From Vulcanimicrobiota bacterium (GTDB lineage Bacteria > Vulcanimicrobiota > Xenobia > Xenobiales > JADMJV01), in the NCBI GenBank assembly GCA_017307785.1, contig JAFKGI010000007.1, positions 62,001-126,000 of the forward strand: a stretch of 64,000 nt of DNA, written 5' to 3'. This document shows, piece by piece, positions 60,629 through 64,000 of this stretch. Position numbers and translations under genes: made by a program. Position 1 is the first letter of the stretch, and the number at the start of each line of letters is the position of its first letter. Under the pieces are notes generated by a model that made no database searches, had not been told where the DNA came from, and saw only the letters and a list, made by a program, of their open reading frames with translations.

Positions 60629-63600
60629 ATGCGGAATCGTTCGGGGCAAGATTCGTTCTCAAGCGCCGTGCGTCAGGTGGGGAGAACCATCGCGCGCGAA
60701 GACACGTCCGCGTCTCTCCTATGTCAGTCAGTGAACTCACTGCATCAAACCGGTGGCTTCCGCCAAGTCCGCATGGTGCACTGGGAAGGCGACCGAATGC
60801 AGTCCTGTGCTTCCGCCGGACCAGCCCCGACTCCCGCTTCATCCTGGCCAGCCTGCTTGAGCGGCCAGGGGAATTGCCGCAACTGTAGCCTCCGCCAACC
60901 CGTGATAGCGGAGCATACCCTGGTGCCGCTACGCGGCGGTGAGACCTGTCGGGGTGCGCTGTTGCTCGACGAAACCTCCCCCGAAAGGCTGCCGGAACTG
61001 GGAGAAATGGCCGAAGACCTTGCGCTCGCTCTGCAGCGCCTGGAGCGACTCCAGCTCCTGACCCGACGGGACGAACTGCGCCGGGACATCGAAGCACTGG
61101 GCCAGCTGGGAAGTTGGGAGCTCGACCCGGAAACCGGCGAAGGAACCTGGACGGAAGGCATCGCCAGCATCCACGATCTGACCCAAGATACGATGGCTCC
61201 AGGAAGAGAAGGCGGCCTGCAGTTTTACGAACCGGAGAGCCGGGCCTTGCTCGAACGAGCTCTCAGGTGCGCGATGGAAGGTGGCGAAGGTTACGATCTG
61301 GAGCTTCCTATGACCAGCGCTCGGGGAGTCCGCAAGTGGGTCCGCACCCTGGGAGCTCCCGTGCTGGAAAATGGTCACATCGTAAAAATCCGCGGATTCC
61401 TCCAGGACATCAGCCGCCGCAAAGCGGTCGAAGAGCAGCTTCAGGCCAGTCGAAGTCGGGCCGACGCCATCTTCTCCCTCATCCTGGCCGGCATTTCCAT
61501 CGTGCGCCTGGCCGATGAGCAGATTGTCGAAGTCAACCCGGCCATGGAACGCCTGTTGGGCTGGTCAGCCTCGGAAATGCGCGGAAAAACGTTGCGCCAA
61601 TTAGGTCTCTTCGCAGAATCTCAGACCCCGGTCGACCTGGACCGAGGCGAGCCCATGGAGTGCCGGGTGCGTCGAAAGAATGGAGAGGAAGCGGATTTTC
61701 TTCTCACCGGTGGAGCCGCCGAAATCGACGGGGAGCCCTGCCTTCTAACCGTCTGGCATGACATCAGCGAGCTTCGCAGCAGCGATCGGACGCTGCGCGA
61801 AATCGATCGACAGGCCCGCGTCGTCTTCGAGAACGCTCCGATGGGAATTTGCCAGACCGATCCCCTCACCGGACAGATTCTCGTGGCCAACGATCGTTTC
61901 TGCGCCATGACCGGCTATGGGCCCGAGGAGATCCGTTCCAAGACGATCATGGATCTCAGCCATCCGGAAGACAATCTGCGCCAAAAACCCATCTATCGCG
62001 CCGTCTCCAAAGGGGAGCTGGCCGAATATCAACTGGATAAGCGCTATCTGCGCAAGGACGGAAGCGTGACCTGGGTACACGCTCATGCCACCATCTTGCG
62101 TGACCAGGAAGGCGTTCCCACCCGAGCCATCGCCGTCATCGAGGACGTCACCCAGAGACGCGAGGCGGAAGAGGCCCTGCGGGCCAGCCAGCAGCTCTAC
62201 ACGACCCTGGTCAATCATCTGGAAGACGTCGTCTTCTCCCTGGATCAGGATGCCTGCATCTCCTTTATCAACCCCAGCATCAGCCGTTTGGGCTATCAGC
62301 CGGAATCGATGCTCGGACAGCCGCTAGCCCGATTTCTGGTTCCAGAGGACCGACCTCTGCTGCGGAGCCCCCGCGGCAAGAAAGAATGGCGAATCCTGGA
62401 CAGCCACGGGAAGATTCACTGGTTTCGCGTCAACATGAATTTTCAGACGCTCAGCGGCGTGGCAGTCGACGTCACTCTCCACAAAGCCACCGAAGAACAG
62501 CTGTTGGCGGCCCAGAAAATGGAGGCCATCGGTCGCCTTGCCGGCGGCATCGCCCACGATTTCAACAATTTGCTCACCGTGATCCTTTCCTACACCGAGC
62601 TGGCCCTGGAGCAGGTACCGCAGGGAATCCCCGTGCGCCAGGATCTGGGCGAAGTTCTGGATGCCGGTAATCGGGCCAAGGAATTGACTCAACAACTGCT
62701 GGCCTTTAGCCGCCGCCAAATGATGACTTTGGAGATCTTAGAACTCAACCCTCTGGTGGCGTCGGTGGAACGAATGCTGACCCGGCTGATCGGGGAAGAC
62801 ATTGAAATTCACATTCATCCCGACCCGGGTTCGGTACGCGTGCGGGCCGACCGCAGCCAGTTGGAACAGGTGCTTCTGAACCTGGCCGTCAACGCACGTG
62901 ACGCCATGCCCAGCGGCGGCCGCCTGACCCTGAGCAGTTCCTCCCTGAACATCGACCGGGAGCGAGCCGAGGAGCTCGATGTCCAGCCCGGAACCTTCGC
63001 GCTCCTGACCGTCAGCGATACCGGCAGTGGCATGAGCGAGGAAGTCCAGGCGCGTATTTTCGAACCTTTTTTCACCACCAAGAAACAGGGGGAAGGCACC
63101 GGACTGGGCCTGGCCATGGTGTACGGTATCGTGCGTCAAAGTCAGGGCGCTATCGAATTGACCAGCACGCCCGGTCAAGGAACTCGCTTTCGGATCTACC
63201 TACCGGCCACTTCCCAGCCCACCCCGGCCGAAATCCCTCCCTCACCCCCGACCCCGGCTCGCGGCGGCAACGAAACCCTGCTGGTGGTGGAAGACGAACC
63301 GGCGCTCTTAAATCTGGCGCGACGAACCCTGAAAGCTTGCGGCTATCAAGTCCTGTGTGCAAAGGATGGACGGGAAGCCATCATGCTTTGCCAGCAAGAA
63401 GGCCAGAACATTCACCTGGTGCTGAGCGATGTGATGATGCCCGGGCTCAATGGCCCGGACCTGATCTCGCAATTGCGGCCGCTCTGCCCTCAAGCACGTT
63501 TCCTCTTGATGTCCGGCTATCCGGACGATTCGCTGGCCGGGCGCGGCGTCCACGAATACCTGGCCAAACCCTTCGACGCTCCCACCCTGCGCGAGGCCGT

Positions 63601-63634
63601 CCGCGGCCTGCTCGACCTGCCTACAAAACCTTGA
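60629..63634 (+). CDS. hybrid histidine kinase: GAF-like, multiple PAS, HisKA, HATPase, receiver
   Basis: About 1001 residues from the ATG at 60629, preceded by GGGGGA. No membrane segment, so a cytoplasmic sensor. The first 130 residues look GAF-like and hold a Cys cluster (ACLSGQGNCRNC). About four PAS units follow (ending near DISRRK, DISELR, DVTQRR and DVTLHK). Kinase core: H-box AGGIAHDFNNLLTVI, N-box LNLAVNARDAM, DTGSGM, FTTK, GTGLGLAMVYG. A C-terminal receiver (VVEDEPALLNLARR, LSDVMMPGLNG, KPF) ends the protein. This is an NtrB-like hybrid kinase. The upstream GATACT (60576-60581) would give a 40-base leader. Confidence 0.88.
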   Translation: MRNRSGQDSFSSAVRQVGRTIAREDTSASLLCQSVNSLHQTGGFRQVRMVHWEGDRMQSCASAGPAPTPASSWPACLSGQGNCRNCSLRQPVIAEHTLVPLRGGETCRGALLLDETSPERLPELGEMAEDLALALQRLERLQLLTRRDELRRDIEALGQLGSWELDPETGEGTWTEGIASIHDLTQDTMAPGREGGLQFYEPESRALLERALRCAMEGGEGYDLELPMTSARGVRKWVRTLGAPVLENGHIVKIRGFLQDISRRKAVEEQLQASRSRADAIFSLILAGISIVRLADEQIVEVNPAMERLLGWSASEMRGKTLRQLGLFAESQTPVDLDRGEPMECRVRRKNGEEADFLLTGGAAEIDGEPCLLTVWHDISELRSSDRTLREIDRQARVVFENAPMGICQTDPLTGQILVANDRFCAMTGYGPEEIRSKTIMDLSHPEDNLRQKPIYRAVSKGELAEYQLDKRYLRKDGSVTWVHAHATILRDQEGVPTRAIAVIEDVTQRREAEEALRASQQLYTTLVNHLEDVVFSLDQDACISFINPSISRLGYQPESMLGQPLARFLVPEDRPLLRSPRGKKEWRILDSHGKIHWFRVNMNFQTLSGVAVDVTLHKATEEQLLAAQKMEAIGRLAGGIAHDFNNLLTVILSYTELALEQVPQGIPVRQDLGEVLDAGNRAKELTQQLLAFSRRQMMTLEILELNPLVASVERMLTRLIGEDIEIHIHPDPGSVRVRADRSQLEQVLLNLAVNARDAMPSGGRLTLSSSSLNIDRERAEELDVQPGTFALLTVSDTGSGMSEEVQARIFEPFFTTKKQGEGTGLGLAMVYGIVRQSQGAIELTSTPGQGTRFRIYLPATSQPTPAEIPPSPPTPARGGNETLLVVEDEPALLNLARRTLKACGYQVLCAKDGREAIMLCQQEGQNIHLVLSDVMMPGLNGPDLISQLRPLCPQARFLLMSGYPDDSLAGRGVHEYLAKPFDAPTLREAVRGLLDLPTKP

Positions 63635-64000
63635 GCTGCTTCAGCCAGATCAGCGCATCCCGAGTCCAACCATCCGAATCCGTCCCCTGCTTCTTGACTC
63701 CGAAGGCGTGTCCACCGTGCTTATACAGCTTGAGCGTCACCGGAACCCCGGCCTTTTTCAAAGCAGCGCCATACACTTCGGAGTAATGCACCGGATCCAC
63801 AGGGTCGTCTTGAGCGTGTACCAGCAAAGTAGGTGGAATACTTTTCGAGATGACCACGTCGGTGTTCAAAGCCCGGGAATTGATGTTTTTGTGACGCATG
63901 GTCAAATGCCCGGGATAGACGGGAATGGCAAAGTCCGGGCGGCAGCTCACCTGGTCGGTCGCATCCTGAGCTTTATAAGATCGTTTCAAACCGTTGGTAC
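63621..64000 (-). CDS. alpha/beta-hydrolase (BD-FAE/acetyl esterase-like), C-terminal part
   Basis: The frame runs past the right edge without a start, so the N-terminal part with the nucleophile serine is outside the window. Visible: RPDFAIPVYPGHL, catalytic Asp in HAQDDPVDP and catalytic His in KHGGHAFG. These patterns fit the esterase/peptidase_S9-like group that often carries a signal peptide. Overlaps the end of the convergent kinase gene by 14 bases. Confidence 0.8.
   Translation of the reverse strand, partial: TNGLKRSYKAQDATDQVSCRPDFAIPVYPGHLTMRHKNINSRALNTDVVISKSIPPTLLVHAQDDPVDPVHYSEVYGAALKKAGVPVTLKLYKHGGHAFGVKKQGTDSDGWTRDALIWLKQLKVL

Noticed and set aside
60589..60888. 99-codon frame with GATACT 7 bases before its ATG, looking like another leaderless gene
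   Set aside because: It overlaps the hybrid kinase in another frame and has shadow-like composition. The GATACT more simply gives the kinase a 40-base leader with GGGGGA before 60629. A frameshift in the G5 or A6 run between them cannot be excluded.
1..64000. tRNA, rRNA, CRISPR, insertion sequences, phage genes
   Set aside because: Looked for and not seen; no transposase, integrase, Cas protein or repeat array.

Overview
The window is a 64 kb stretch of high-GC, gene-dense chromosome from a diderm bacterium. Evidence for two membranes: TolC-type outer-membrane factors, two tripartite efflux systems, several lipoprotein or Sec signal peptides and periplasmic sensor domains. I cannot place the organism firmly. 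The mix of a CarD-like regulator, a PilZ protein, response-regulator phosphatases, DUF4344 metallopeptidases, a haem peroxidase of the animal type, and many short lineage-specific proteins with disordered N-termini argues against an ordinary enterobacterium or pseudomonad. A myxobacterial, acidobacterial or Eremiobacterota/Xenobia-like lineage is an inference only. I see no tRNA, rRNA, CRISPR array, insertion sequence or phage module.

Layout. 0-7.6 kb: a Ycf48-like lipoprotein cut by the window edge, three small disordered or glycine-rich proteins, an S8 protease, a DAHL-type sensor kinase and two unknown genes. 7.7-13.4 kb: a cobalamin-binding-protein homologue and a MarR-controlled EmrAB-TolC-like efflux operon with a palindromic operator. 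13.4-24.5 kb: a divergent unit of two unknown genes against a rhomboid-TPR protein that has lost its catalytic serine, then several signalling proteins (REC plus degenerate HD-GYP, REC-SpoIIE phosphatase, NarL-type regulator, PilZ), a beta-lactamase-like serine hydrolase and a GST. 24.6-34.9 kb: more small proteins, CarD-like regulator followed by a frameshifted gene, DbpA helicase, DUF808 protein, a LolD-like ATPase with a permease fused to a TesA-like esterase, and a divergent pair of DUF4344 metallopeptidases. 35.2-41.5 kb: an RND efflux operon in which pump and TolC-like factor are one polypeptide, ending with a TetR gene. 41.5-50 kb: glycine-rich small proteins, a membrane protein, an ADP-ribosylglycohydrolase with an in-frame stop, two SDR enzymes with a divergent AraC regulator, and the haem peroxidase. 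50.3-58 kb: a six-gene operon whose first five genes have the content and order of the vibrioferrin operon pvsABCDE, followed by a PepSY membrane protein. 58-64 kb: divergent Lrp/LysE pair, two more small proteins around a bidirectional terminator, a large hybrid histidine kinase, and the end of an esterase.

Two themes stand out. First, two unrelated inner-membrane transporters are fused in frame to exported proteins through what still looks like the partner's own signal peptide. Second, many genes, above all the small disordered or glycine-rich proteins, have a -10-like hexamer 6-8 bases before the ATG, suggesting leaderless transcription; several of these small genes also share a GTTAACA-containing upstream element.
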